Positions 27,168 through 36,610 of a stretch of 64,000 nt of DNA are shown piece by piece. Every line of letters begins with the position of its first letter. Within the stretch, counting starts at the first letter, position 1. The DNA lies in assembly GCF_009905435.1 (NCBI RefSeq), contig NZ_JAAAMT010000012.1:62001-126000 (forward strand), written 5' to 3'. Position numbers and translations under genes: made by a program. The DNA is from Pseudomonas sp. R5(2019) (lineage in GTDB: Bacteria > Pseudomonadota > Gammaproteobacteria > Pseudomonadales > Pseudomonadaceae). The notes under the pieces are model-generated. The model saw nothing but the letters and a program-made list of their open reading frames with translations, ran no database searches and was not told the DNA's origin.

Positions 27168-27244
27168 GGCTTGCCCGCGATGGCATCACCGCGTTGCATC
27201 TGATACACCGCAGCGCCTGTATCGCGAGCACGCTCTGCTCCTGC
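27168..27244. repeat. REP-type repeat, right copy
   Basis: Direct partner of 26894-26970, about 82% identical by eye. The two flank the 19-base inverted-repeat element, one on each side. Confidence 0.75.
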
Positions 27245-27277
27245 ATTCAAAATCAAAAGCGCCCGGCGAGGTTTTGT

Positions 27278-28384
27278 TCAATCCCTCAAATCAGACTCAT
27301 GAATCGGCTGGTCGCGGTGAGTCGCCCGCTGATATTGCGCGGGCCAGACCGCCTTGTGGCCACCCAGGTCGTCGTCGGCATGCAGCGCCCAGTACGGGTC
27401 GCGCAGCAACTCGCGAGCCAGCAGGATAATGTCGGCCTGACCGGTGCGCAGAATGTGCTCGGCCTGGGCAGGTTCAGTGATCATGCCGACGGTGCCGGTG
27501 GCAATCCCCGATTCCTTGCGGATTTTTTCGGCGAATTGGGTCTGATAGCCCGGGCCTACCGGAATTTCGGCTTTCACAGAGGTGCCGCCCGAGGACACAT
27601 CGATCAAGTCCACTCCCAGCGCTTTCAACCGGCGCGCCAACTCCACCGTTTCATCGGGGTTCCAGCCATCCTCGACCCAGTCGGTGGCCGACAGGCGGAC
27701 AAACACCGGCAGTTCTTCTGGCCAGACCGCCCGCACCGCTTCGGTGACTTGCAAGGTCAGGCGAATACGGTTTTCAAAGCAGCTGCCGTACGCGTCTCGG
27801 CGCTGATTGCTCAAGGGCGATAGAAACTGGTGCAGCAGATAACCATGGGCTGCGTGGACTTCCACCACTTTGAAACCGGCCACCAACGCGCGCTTGGCCG
27901 AATCGACAAAGGCCTGGATGACTTCCTGGATGTGCGCCTCGGTCAATTCCGTCGGCGCCGTGTGTTCGGGGTCGAACGCGATTTTCGAAGGTCCCACCGG
28001 TACCCAGCCACCCTCACTGACCAGCACGCTGCCGTGTTTGCCCAACCAGGGCCGGTAGGTACTGGCCTTGCGCCCGGCGTGGGCCAGCTGAATGCCAGGG
28101 ACGGCGCCCTGGGCGGTGATAAAGCGGGTGATACGCTGCAACGGCTCGATCTGCTCGTCGTTCCACAGACCGAGGTCTTGCGCAGTGATTCGGCCCTCGG
28201 CCGTCACGGCAGTCGCCTCGGTAATGACCAGGCCGGCGCCGCCAATGGCACGGCTGCCGAGGTGGACCAGATGCCAGTCATTGGCCAGCCCATCGACGCT
28301 GGAGTACTGGCACATGGGTGAAACCGCGACACGATTGGGCAGGGTCAATTGACGCAGGGTGTAGGGTTCGAGCAGCAGACTCAT
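27278..28384 (-). CDS. Old Yellow Enzyme-type NADPH dehydrogenase/xenobiotic reductase (XenA/YqjM-like)
   Basis: 368-aa FMN-dependent ene-reductase of the thermophilic-like OYE class that includes P. putida XenA and B. subtilis YqjM. Class marks are Cys25 in SPMCQYSS, the LVHLGSRAIGGAGLVITEA strand, QLAHAGRKAS, and the HAAHGYLLHQFLSP motif with the ligand-binding His pair. It reduces activated C=C bonds and some nitro compounds; the natural substrate is unknown. It follows recJ in the same direction after 153 bases. Confidence 0.92.
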   Translation of the reverse strand: MSLLLEPYTLRQLTLPNRVAVSPMCQYSSVDGLANDWHLVHLGSRAIGGAGLVITEATAVTAEGRITAQDLGLWNDEQIEPLQRITRFITAQGAVPGIQLAHAGRKASTYRPWLGKHGSVLVSEGGWVPVGPSKIAFDPEHTAPTELTEAHIQEVIQAFVDSAKRALVAGFKVVEVHAAHGYLLHQFLSPLSNQRRDAYGSCFENRIRLTLQVTEAVRAVWPEELPVFVRLSATDWVEDGWNPDETVELARRLKALGVDLIDVSSGGTSVKAEIPVGPGYQTQFAEKIRKESGIATGTVGMITEPAQAEHILRTGQADIILLARELLRDPYWALHADDDLGGHKAVWPAQYQRATHRDQPIHESDLRD

Positions 28385-28537
28385 GGGGCACCTCTCAAAT
28401 CAAGTGGTAAGGCTCCAGATGCTGATTGAAAGGCCGAAGACGAGAATCTTCCCCGCAGGTTCACACGACCCATCAGACAGTGATTTGAGCCTAGACCAGT
28501 TTGACCGCCGCCCGGACGATTAACCGCCAACCTTTGA

Positions 28538-30247
28538 TCAGCGCGGCTCCATGTGCGCGATCAGCAGCTGCACGGTTTCCTGGCCGCGAAACTCGTTGAG
28601 GTCAAGCTTGTACGCAAGCTCCACCCAGCGCACTGACGGGTTCGGCCAGACCTCGCGGTCGATGCCGAAGGCGATCCCGTCGAGCTTCACCGAACCGCAT
28701 TCGGTCTTGAGCACCACCTTCAAATGCCGCTCACCGACCACCCGCTGCTCTACCAACTGGAACACACCGTGGAACAGCGGCTCGGGAAAGTGTTGGCCCC
28801 AGGGCCCGGCGTGGCGCAAGGCACGCGCCAGTTCCAGGTGAAACTCTTCGACCGCCAGGGTGCCATCCGACAGCAGCCGCCCGGTCAGGTCGTCTTCGCG
28901 CAGCTGCCGGCGCACTTCGGCGTCGAAGGCGGCGGCAAAGGCCGGGAAGTTGTCCGCTGGCAGCGACAGCCCGGCGGCCATGGCGTGGCCGCCGAACTTG
29001 CTGATCAATTGTGGGTTTTGCGCGGCGACCGCATCCAGCGCATCACGGATATGAAACCCCGGCACCGAGCGCGCCGAGCCCTTGAGCATGCCTTCGCCAG
29101 CGTCGGCAAAGGCGATGGTCGGGCGGTGGTAACGCTCTTTCAGGCGCGAGGCGAGGATGCCGATCACGCCCTGGTGCCAATCCGCGTCGAACAGACACAG
29201 GCCAAACGGCATCGATTCCAGCGGCAAGTCCTTGAGCTGGGCCAGGGCTTCGCGCTGCATGCCCTGCTCGATGGATTTACGGTCCTGATTCAGCTCATCG
29301 AGCTGCACGGCCATTTCCCGCGCCAGCGTCGAGTCATCGCACAGCAGGCATTCGATCCCCAGGCTCATGTCATCCAGCCGGCCGGCCGCGTTCAGGCGCG
29401 GGCCGAGGATGAAGCCCAGGTCTGTCGAGGTAATGCGCCCATGCTCACGGCGTGCCACCTCCAGGATCGCCTTGAGCCCTGGCCGTGCCCGGCCGGCACG
29501 AATGCGCTCCAGGCCCTGATGGACGAGGATGCGGTTGTTGGCGTCCAGCGGCACCACGTCAGCCACGCTGCCCAGTGCCACCAGGTCCAGCAGTTCACCG
29601 ATGTTCGGCTGCAGCCGGGTCTCGTAGTGGCCCAGGCTACGCAGGCGCGCCCGCAGCGCCATCAACACATAGAAAATCACCCCGACACCGGCCAGCGCCT
29701 TGCTCGGGAACGCACAGCCCGGCTGGTTCGGATTGACGATGGCATCGGCGGCCGGCAGTTCGTTGCCCGGCAGGTGGTGGTCGGTGACCAGCACCTTGAG
29801 CCCGGCGGCCTTGGCGGCGGCTACACCCTCAGTGCTGGAGATGCCGTTGTCCACGGTAATCAGCAGCTGCGGCTGGCGTTGCAGCGCAACGGCAACGATT
29901 TCCGGGGTCAGGCCGTAGCCAAACTCGAAGCGGTTCGGCACCAGGTAGTCCACATGCGCCGCCCCCAGCAAGCGCAGGCCGAGCACGCCGACGGTACTGG
30001 CGGTGGCGCCGTCAGCATCGAAGTCGCCAACGATCAGAATGCGCTGGCGCTGTGCCAGCGCCTCGACCAGCAGGTCCACCGCCGCGTCGATGCCCTTGAG
30101 CTGCTGATACGGGATCAACCGTGCCAGGCTTTTATCCAGCTCCGCTTCGCACTGCACCCCGCGCGCGGCATATAGCCGGGTCAGCAAGGGCGGCAGGTCA
30201 CCGAGAAAAGGCAGGGTTTCGGGCAGCAGACGCGGTTCGATACGCAT
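28538..30247 (-). CDS. recJ: Single-stranded-DNA-specific exonuclease RecJ
   Basis: 569-aa 5'-3' ssDNA exonuclease acting in recombination and repair. DHH-family motifs are in order: LIVGDFDADGATAS (motif I), ITVDNGIS, VTDHHLPG (motif III), then the DHHA1-region motif FGGHAMAAGLSL near the C terminus. Start: ATG 30247 (MRIEPRLLPE) gives the usual Pseudomonas length, but ATG 30262 (MSSRPMRIE) is also possible and neither has a strong ribosome site. It lies 75 bases after yaeQ in the same direction. Confidence 0.95.
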   Translation of the reverse strand: MRIEPRLLPETLPFLGDLPPLLTRLYAARGVQCEAELDKSLARLIPYQQLKGIDAAVDLLVEALAQRQRILIVGDFDADGATASTVGVLGLRLLGAAHVDYLVPNRFEFGYGLTPEIVAVALQRQPQLLITVDNGISSTEGVAAAKAAGLKVLVTDHHLPGNELPAADAIVNPNQPGCAFPSKALAGVGVIFYVLMALRARLRSLGHYETRLQPNIGELLDLVALGSVADVVPLDANNRILVHQGLERIRAGRARPGLKAILEVARREHGRITSTDLGFILGPRLNAAGRLDDMSLGIECLLCDDSTLAREMAVQLDELNQDRKSIEQGMQREALAQLKDLPLESMPFGLCLFDADWHQGVIGILASRLKERYHRPTIAFADAGEGMLKGSARSVPGFHIRDALDAVAAQNPQLISKFGGHAMAAGLSLPADNFPAFAAAFDAEVRRQLREDDLTGRLLSDGTLAVEEFHLELARALRHAGPWGQHFPEPLFHGVFQLVEQRVVGERHLKVVLKTECGSVKLDGIAFGIDREVWPNPSVRWVELAYKLDLNEFRGQETVQLLIAHMEPR

Positions 30248-30322
30248 GGGACGAGAGGACATTCCGTGGCTTGGGGTGAGGTGAAGCGGCGCCCGCCAGG
30301 GGTCGCCGCTCAGGGGGGTGGA

Positions 30323-30865
30323 TCAGCCGCGCTCGCCGAGCAGCCACTCCAGCTGCACTTCGTGCTGGCCACGGTCGTCGGTGACGAACACGGTGCCCTC
30401 GCTGATCATCACGTCCCATTTGATGGCGCGCGGCATGTCCTGGGCCAGGACTTCCAACACATCCTGAGGAACCGCCGCGATATTGACGTTTTTCAGCCCC
30501 TTGACCGCGTCTATCACCTTGGTCTGCCAGACACGCAGGCTGCCGTAGGCCAGCAAACTGGTGCGCTCGGTGCGGCGTGAGCACCAGGTCAGGCGGTCAG
30601 CGTCAGGCTGGCCGACTTCGATCCAGTGCAACACGCGGTCATCCAGGCTTTTTTCCCACAGGGCAGGTTCGTCCACATCCGACAGTCCACGGCCGAAAGC
30701 CAGGCGCTCGTTATAGAACAGCGCGTAGGCCAGCAACCGCACCGCCATGCGCTCTTCGGTTTCCGACGGGTGACGGGCGATGGTCTGCTTGACGCTCTCG
30801 TACACACCCCGATCGAGGTCAGTCAGGTTCAGTTCAAACTTGTAGGTCGTGGACGGCTGGGCCAT
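30323..30865 (-). CDS. YaeQ family protein
   Basis: 180-aa protein of the YaeQ family, whose fold is related to PD-(D/E)XK nucleases. The N terminus (TYKFELNLTDLDRGVY) and the stretch WIEVGQPDADRL are characteristic; in the latter, E and D-containing positions match the family. E. coli YaeQ was reported to affect haemolysin expression, but the biochemical role is unknown. It sits directly upstream of recJ, which could hint at nucleic-acid work. An alternative start lies six codons upstream. Confidence 0.88.
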   Translation of the reverse strand: MAQPSTTYKFELNLTDLDRGVYESVKQTIARHPSETEERMAVRLLAYALFYNERLAFGRGLSDVDEPALWEKSLDDRVLHWIEVGQPDADRLTWCSRRTERTSLLAYGSLRVWQTKVIDAVKGLKNVNIAAVPQDVLEVLAQDMPRAIKWDVMISEGTVFVTDDRGQHEVQLEWLLGERG

Positions 30866-31020
30866 GTACGGGACTTCTTGCATCAAGGAAAAGTCGCACA
30901 GTCTAACCGATGCGCAGGCGGGGAACGACCGGCCCGCCACGCAGATTCGCCGATTGTGTTTCTGGGCGGCCCCGGGCTGTGATAAAACCATTGCCTCTGC
31001 CCAGCTGCCACGGACCTTCC

Positions 31021-32220
31021 ATGTCACTCGCCGCCAAACCCCTCGCCGGTCTGAAAGTCATCGAACTCGGCACCTTGATCGCCGGTCCATTCGCCTCGCG
31101 TATCTGCGCCGAATTCGGTGCCGATGTCATCAAGGTCGAATCGCCGGACGGCGGCGACCCGTTGCGCAAGTGGCGCAAACTCTACGAAGGGACCTCGCTG
31201 TGGTGGTTCGTGCAGGCCCGCAACAAGAAATCCCTGACGCTCAACCTCAAGCACCCCGACGGTATCGACGTGCTGAAAAAGCTGTTGAGCGAGGCCGATA
31301 TCCTGATCGAGAACTTCCGCCCCGGCGTGCTGGAAAAGCTCGGGCTGGGCTGGGAGACCCTACATGCCTTGAACCCGAAACTGGTGATGGTGCGCCTCTC
31401 GGGCTTCGGCCAGACCGGCCCGATGAAAGACCAGCCGGGCTTTGGCGCGGTCGGTGAATCCATGGGCGGGCTGCGCTATATCACCGGTTTCGAGGACCGT
31501 CCGCCGGTGCGGACCGGGATCTCCATCGGCGATTCGATTGCAGCGCTGTGGGGCGTGATCGGCGCCCTGATGGCGCTGCGTCACCGGGAGGTCAACGGCG
31601 GCCAGGGCCAGGTGGTGGACGTGGCGCTGTACGAAGCCATCTTCGCCATGATGGAAAGCATGGTGCCGGAGTTCGACGTGTTCGGCTTTATACGTGAGCG
31701 CACCGGCAACATCATGCCGGGTATTACGCCCTCCTCGATCCACACTGCCGCCGACGGACGGCATGTGCAGATCGGTGCCAATGGCGATGCGATCTTCAAG
31801 CGCTTCATGGCCGCCATCGGTCGTGACGATCTGGCCAACGACCCCTCGCTAGCCAGCAACGATGGTCGTGACCTGCGCCGTGACGAACTGTATGGGGTCA
31901 TCGACCGCTGGACCCGAACCTTGCCGCTCGATGAGGTAATGAACGTGCTTAATCAGGCCCAGGTGCCGGCCAGCCGCATCTATTCGGCGCAAGACATGTT
32001 CCAGGACCCGCAATTCCTGGCCAGGGAAATGTTCCTCCAGGCACGTCTGCCGGACGGTAAGCCGTTCAAGATGCCAGGCATCGTGCCCAAGCTCTCCGAT
32101 ACCCCCGGCAGCGCCGACTGGGTCGGCCCGCAGCTGGGCGCCCACAGCGACGAAGTGCTGACAACGCTGGGCTATGATTCACAGGCCATTGCGCGCTTGC
32201 GCGAACTAGGCGCCATCTAG
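31021..32220 (+). CDS. CaiB/BaiF family (class III) CoA-transferase
   Basis: 399-aa formyl-CoA-transferase-type enzyme that moves CoA between organic acids. The N-terminal GLKVIELGTLIAGPFASR, the ADVIKVESPDGGDPLR motif and NKKSLTLNLK are family signatures. The catalytic aspartate is expected in GISIGDSIAALWG. It is divergent from yaeQ. No dedicated pathway genes surround it, so the acyl donor and acceptor are unknown; the periplasmic protein 52 bases downstream may be co-transcribed. Confidence 0.9.
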   Translation: MSLAAKPLAGLKVIELGTLIAGPFASRICAEFGADVIKVESPDGGDPLRKWRKLYEGTSLWWFVQARNKKSLTLNLKHPDGIDVLKKLLSEADILIENFRPGVLEKLGLGWETLHALNPKLVMVRLSGFGQTGPMKDQPGFGAVGESMGGLRYITGFEDRPPVRTGISIGDSIAALWGVIGALMALRHREVNGGQGQVVDVALYEAIFAMMESMVPEFDVFGFIRERTGNIMPGITPSSIHTAADGRHVQIGANGDAIFKRFMAAIGRDDLANDPSLASNDGRDLRRDELYGVIDRWTRTLPLDEVMNVLNQAQVPASRIYSAQDMFQDPQFLAREMFLQARLPDGKPFKMPGIVPKLSDTPGSADWVGPQLGAHSDEVLTTLGYDSQAIARLRELGAI

Positions 32221-32272
32221 CCGCCAGCGATAGGTAAAAAGGGTTCATCCACTTTCAAGGAACGATCAGGCC

Positions 32273-33154
32273 ATGACCCATCGCTGGAAGCCTTGGAGAA
32301 CCGCTGCGTGGCTGACCCTGTGGTTGGCCTGTGCAGTTGCCGTGGCCGATGACAAGCCGACCCTGACCTGGCTGCTGCGCGACTTGCCGCCCTTGACCAT
32401 CCTGGAAGGCGATCTCAAGGGTCAGGGAGCCGTCGATCAGATGCTGCCGCTGCTGATCGAGGGCCTGCCGCAATACAACCACAGGCTACTGCGAGTCAAC
32501 CGGGCGCGGGGCTTGCAGATGCTCCAGACGCCCGCGTTCACCTGCGATCCGACCTTGCTTTGGACGCCGGAACGGGCCAAATTCGTCGCCTATTCAACCC
32601 CCAGCTATCGAACCCTCAGCAATGGTTTGATCGTCCGCGATCAGGACCGCCAGAAGCTTGTTCCCTTCATGCATGGCCAAGCGCTGGATTTTCCGGCATT
32701 GCTGGCGGCAGGCACCCTCAAAGTGGGGCTGGTGGCCGAACGCAGCTATGGCACTCAGATTGACAGCATGCTGAAAAACGCCAACCCACAGACACTCGCC
32801 CCCCATTACGGCAACGATGCCGTCGGCAGCCTGCTGCAGATGCAGCACCTGGGGCGCCTGCAGGCGCTGCTCGGGTACTGGCCGGAAATCCGCTATATCC
32901 GCCAGAAACTGGGCCTGAGCGCCGATGAATTCGACTTTGTGCCGATCAAGGGGGTTGATCAGTATCAACTGATCCATATCGGTTGCTCCAATACCGCCCA
33001 AGGCCGCGAGGCGATCGCTCTGATCAACGCGCAGTTGCTGTTATTGCGCAAGGATTCGAGGGTGGACGCCTTTTATGCCCGCTGGCTGGACCCGGACTTG
33101 CGCGAGCAATACCTCAAGGACGCCCAGCGCTTCTTTGCTCATCCTGGCCCCTGA
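32273..33154 (+). CDS. Periplasmic solute-binding-like protein (TIGR02285 type)
   Basis: 293-aa exported protein. A signal peptide ends near residue 25 (CAVAVADD). The rest resembles the amino-acid-binding fold of bacterial extracellular solute-binding family 3, in the TIGR02285-like subgroup common in Pseudomonas, which are mostly orphans with no transporter beside them. No permease or ATPase is near. It may be a sensor or a scavenging protein; ligand unknown. It follows the CoA-transferase gene by 52 bases. Confidence 0.72.
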   Translation: MTHRWKPWRTAAWLTLWLACAVAVADDKPTLTWLLRDLPPLTILEGDLKGQGAVDQMLPLLIEGLPQYNHRLLRVNRARGLQMLQTPAFTCDPTLLWTPERAKFVAYSTPSYRTLSNGLIVRDQDRQKLVPFMHGQALDFPALLAAGTLKVGLVAERSYGTQIDSMLKNANPQTLAPHYGNDAVGSLLQMQHLGRLQALLGYWPEIRYIRQKLGLSADEFDFVPIKGVDQYQLIHIGCSNTAQGREAIALINAQLLLLRKDSRVDAFYARWLDPDLREQYLKDAQRFFAHPGP

Positions 33155-33160
33155 ATTCAG

Positions 33161-33199
33161 GCAAAAAGAAACCCCGACTGGTGGGGAGGCCAATCGGGG
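33161..33199 (-). terminator. Terminator for the DUF3509 gene
   Basis: On the minus strand a ten-base imperfect stem (33199-33190 with 33181-33172) is followed by TTTCTTTTT. On the plus strand there is no T-run, so it acts mainly on the minus-strand gene. Confidence 0.72.
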
Positions 33200-33311
33200 C
33201 TAAACCAGGTCCGGATGGACCAGCGTGACAGGGAGGGCAAGCATCGGAGCTCAATGTCTGTCCACCTGTCCTGTCATGTAGGAGTGCAGCATTTCCAGAA
33301 GGTTCCCCGGG

Positions 33312-33602
33312 TCAGGCCATCGAGCTGACAAAGGCCCTGCCCTGTTCGGCATTGCGCAAGGCGGCGATCACACAAGGCTGCAGGCGCCCTTCGGCCACTC
33401 GCAGGTCACGGTGCAAGCCATCGACCACATCGATCAGCAGGCGCTTGTCGGCCAGTTGAGCCCGGCTCAAACCGCGGGCCAGCACCAGGCTGCCGTCCGT
33501 GTCAGTCAGGGTTACACGACAGCCGCCCTCCACATCCCAAGCGTCCAGGCGCACCTGATAGGGCGTCAGGGCTTCGTTAAGCAATACGCTGATAGTTTCC
33601 AT
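33312..33602 (-). CDS. DUF3509 family protein
   Basis: 96-aa soluble protein of the Pseudomonas-specific DUF3509 family. The start METISVLLNEALTPYQV and the closing ALRNAEQGRAF are typical. No catalytic motif is recognised and function is unknown. The ATG at 33602 fits the family; an ATG four codons upstream is an alternative. A terminator lies about 110 bases beyond its stop. Confidence 0.75.
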   Translation of the reverse strand: METISVLLNEALTPYQVRLDAWDVEGGCRVTLTDTDGSLVLARGLSRAQLADKRLLIDVVDGLHRDLRVAEGRLQPCVIAALRNAEQGRAFVSSMA

Positions 33603-33711
33603 CTCGATCACCATTCTCTTGTTTAACGTCAAAGGTGCTAAGCAATGACCGATGGTCGGCCTGTCAAGTTGCAACAGGAGGGCCGCTGACTTCGAGAATG
33701 CCGGGCGAATG

Positions 33712-34191
33712 TTACAGATTGAATGGTTTACGCCGGTTCACCCGGGCTGACGGGGCCTTGCGCTCGAAGGCTTGAGCAACCGGCACGTCCTCTGTGCGCG
33801 GCGAGCAGGCCTGTTGATAGTGTTTGAGCAAAGCATGCAAGGTGGGGATGTTGACCGGCTTTTGCACGCTGTCGAGTACCCGCAGGCCCTGGTGCTCGGC
33901 CAATCGCACGACATTGTCGAGCACCGTGCGTTCGGCACTGCTCAGCACAATGATCGCCTGGGCCCACTGCTTATCAGCCAGATGTTGGATAAAGGCCGCG
34001 CCGTCAAGCCCGTCCATGAGCAGGTCACAGATGGCGATATCGATCGGCCCGCGTTTTTCCAGAGACTGGCACGCAGCCTCGACGCTGGAAGCCGTCAAGA
34101 CGTCAAAAACGCCATTGGCGTTGAGCATCTGATGTAACGCCATCAATTGAAAAGGATGGTCTTCCAGAATCAGGACTTTGAGTGACTGCAT
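33712..34191 (-). CDS. Stand-alone receiver-domain response regulator
   Basis: 159-aa protein with a single CheY-like receiver domain: acidic pocket ED (10-11), phospho-acceptor D56 in AICDLLMDGLDG, S84/S85 and K111 in VQKPVN. About 40 C-terminal residues form a basic tail (ERKAPSARVNRRKPFNL) with no known output domain. The ATG at 34191 is preceded by GGGAGC. No kinase is adjacent; the partner is unknown. Confidence 0.85.
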   Translation of the reverse strand: MQSLKVLILEDHPFQLMALHQMLNANGVFDVLTASSVEAACQSLEKRGPIDIAICDLLMDGLDGAAFIQHLADKQWAQAIIVLSSAERTVLDNVVRLAEHQGLRVLDSVQKPVNIPTLHALLKHYQQACSPRTEDVPVAQAFERKAPSARVNRRKPFNL

Positions 34192-34483
34192 CGGCGTTGC
34201 TCCCAAGCGGCGAGTCGGCACTCTAATAAACAGTACCGGCCACTCACATAGGACAAATCCTAAAGCAGTCGGGAAATGTCACCCTCTCGGAAGCAGCGGA
34301 AAAATCAGCCTGCATTTGGGAAGCGTCTTATTTTCTGAGCCTGGAAATGACCGCAGGATTCGGGCGTTCACTGTCGTAGCACCCTGAATGGCTTGATATT
34401 CGCCCCCATCCAGGCGCTGACGCTTACCCTTTTAACCGTCCGCCAACTCACGGTGGGCGGGATGGAATAGCAGGAAGCTCGTC
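34192..34483. other. Intergenic region upstream of the type VI module
   Basis: A 292-base divergent stretch, more AT-rich than its surroundings, with no gene. The vgrG promoter must be here; I could not find a convincing sigma70 or sigma54 box. Confidence 0.4.
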
Positions 34484-36610
34484 ATGCCCAGCCAATCCGA
34501 TCTGCGCTTTACTTTCGACATTCTCGGCGGTGAAACCCCCGGCGCCTTCGATGTCGTCGAGTTCACTCTTACCGAAGGTTTGTCCGAAACCTTCCTTCTA
34601 TCGTTGGAACTGACCAGCCCCAACCCCGCCATCGACTTCGGCCAGGTCCTCGATCGCCCGGGGCTGCTGACGATCTGGCATGGCCAGACGCCGGTACGCT
34701 TTGTTCATGGCGCAGTGTCGTCCTTCGTGCAAGGTGACACGGGGTTCAGACGGACCCGTTACCGCGCCATGGTCGAACCGCGCCTAGCGCGGCTCAAGCT
34801 GTGTTCCGACTGGCGCATCTTCCAGACCCTGACTGTCCCGCAAATCGCCCACGCCGTGCTCAAGCCCCACGGCCTCACGCTGGACTACGAGCAACGCGTC
34901 ACTGAGGCGCGCCAACCGCGTGAGTACTGCGTGCAGGCCGGCGACACGGACTACGACTTCATCGAACGGATCCTGCGCGAGGAAGGCTTCTTCTATTCCT
35001 TCCGCCACAGCGCCGAAGGCCACCAGCTGGTCCACAGCGACCGCTTGTTTATCCACGGTCGTCTCGACGACGAACCCGTGCTTTACAATCCGGCGCCCGG
35101 CGGCGATCAACCGCAACCGGCGCTGCGCCGCTTCGCCTACAGCGAAAACGTGCGCACCGCCCGCCAGACCCAGCGCGATTACACCTTCCAGCACCCGAAT
35201 TACACCCACCAACACAGCCTGGAGGGCTCCGACCTCGACCACCAGGGCCGTGGCTACGAGCGCTACGACTACCCCGGCCGACACAAATTCGACGAGGTCG
35301 CCAAGCCGATCCTGACCAACCGCCTGCGCGGCCATCGCCGCGATGCACGCATGGCCTGCGTCGAGGGCGATGATCCGCGCCTGCAACCAGGAATCTCTTT
35401 TTATCTGGAAGGCCATCCCCGAGAAGACCTCAATCGTGGCTGGCGGCCGGTGCGCATGGTCCACCACGGCATCCAGCACACCAGCCAGGCCGAAGACAGC
35501 GCCGACGCCCAGCAGGGTACCCGCTATAGCTACGTCGCTGACCTGGTGGCAGACGACGCCGAATGGCGCGCCGAACCCCTGCCCCGCCCGCGCATCGACG
35601 GCCCGCAGACCGCCGTGGTGGTCGGCCCGCCGGGGGAAGAAATCTACACCGACGAATACGGCCGGGTGAAAGTCCAGTTCCCCTGGGACCGCCAAGGCCA
35701 GCACGACGAGCACAGCTCCTGCTGGATCCGCGTGGCGCAGAACTGGGCTGGCGCCACCTGGGGCCACATGGCCATTCCGCGCATCGGCCAGGAAGTGGTC
35801 ATCCATTATCTCGACGGCGACTGCGACCAGCCGCTGATCATCGGCCGCACCTACAACCGCCTGCAATTGCCGCCCTATGAACTGCCGAAACACAAGACGC
35901 GGATGACCATCAAGAGCGCAACCCACAAGGGCAAGGGTTTCAACGAACTGCGTTTCGAGGACGAGGCGGGGCAGGAAAAAATCTACGTCCACGCTCAGAA
36001 GGATCAGAACCTCCACGTCAACCACGATGAAACCACCTTCGTCGGTCATGACCGCTGCGAACAGGTCGAACACGATGAAACCATCACCATCGGCCACGAC
36101 CGCCAGGAGACCGTAGGCAATGACGAGCAGGTCCATATCGGCCAGGACCGCCGCCACGACATCCGTCAGGACGAATTTCTCACTATTGGCCGCAACCACA
36201 GCATCCGCACCGGCAAGGACCGCACCGAAGAGGTCGACAACAACCGCCGTGACAAGACCGGCGCCAATCACTGGGTAAACATCGGCGGTAACCTTGAGCA
36301 GACCGTCGCAGGGCATGTCGAGTTGCAGGCCGGGCAAGCAATCCGCAGTCGAACTCGGCTGTACGAGCTGCAGGCTGGAGAAAGCCTGATCATCAAAGGG
36401 CCAGGCGGCACCATCAGCATCGACGATGCTGGCATCACACTGGATGCCGTGGCCATTTACGTCAAAGCCCCCATAAGCGTCGCTACAGAAGGCCGCGGCA
36501 CCCCCTATGTCATCGATGGCAAGCCCGATGCCGGGGAGGCCAGCGACTTCTGCCTGGCATGCTTTCTGCGCGCGGCCCGCACGGGCGGCGCTGTGGTCCC
36601 CGTACGATGA
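34484..36610 (+). CDS. vgrG: Type VI secretion spike protein VgrG (TssI)
   Basis: 708-aa spike protein that caps the Hcp tube and carries effectors. The gp27-like part spans about 1-370, with the family GxxYDFIERILREEGFFY region. The gp5-like OB-fold follows (EIYTDEYGRVKVQFPWDR, CWIRVAQNWAG, MAIPRIGQEVVIHYLDGD). Then comes a needle with a run of repeats such as VGHDRCEQVEHDETITIGHD, and a DUF2345-like beta-helix. A short tail ends in CLACFL (C690, C693) and no effector domain is fused. No other structural secretion genes are present, so this is an orphan vgrG served by an apparatus elsewhere. Confidence 0.95.
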   Translation: MPSQSDLRFTFDILGGETPGAFDVVEFTLTEGLSETFLLSLELTSPNPAIDFGQVLDRPGLLTIWHGQTPVRFVHGAVSSFVQGDTGFRRTRYRAMVEPRLARLKLCSDWRIFQTLTVPQIAHAVLKPHGLTLDYEQRVTEARQPREYCVQAGDTDYDFIERILREEGFFYSFRHSAEGHQLVHSDRLFIHGRLDDEPVLYNPAPGGDQPQPALRRFAYSENVRTARQTQRDYTFQHPNYTHQHSLEGSDLDHQGRGYERYDYPGRHKFDEVAKPILTNRLRGHRRDARMACVEGDDPRLQPGISFYLEGHPREDLNRGWRPVRMVHHGIQHTSQAEDSADAQQGTRYSYVADLVADDAEWRAEPLPRPRIDGPQTAVVVGPPGEEIYTDEYGRVKVQFPWDRQGQHDEHSSCWIRVAQNWAGATWGHMAIPRIGQEVVIHYLDGDCDQPLIIGRTYNRLQLPPYELPKHKTRMTIKSATHKGKGFNELRFEDEAGQEKIYVHAQKDQNLHVNHDETTFVGHDRCEQVEHDETITIGHDRQETVGNDEQVHIGQDRRHDIRQDEFLTIGRNHSIRTGKDRTEEVDNNRRDKTGANHWVNIGGNLEQTVAGHVELQAGQAIRSRTRLYELQAGESLIIKGPGGTISIDDAGITLDAVAIYVKAPISVATEGRGTPYVIDGKPDAGEASDFCLACFLRAARTGGAVVPVR

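Noticed and set aside
26894..27244. Direct repeats considered as a CRISPR array
   Set aside because: Only two degenerate copies 197 bases apart, internally palindromic and of a known REP class; no cas genes.
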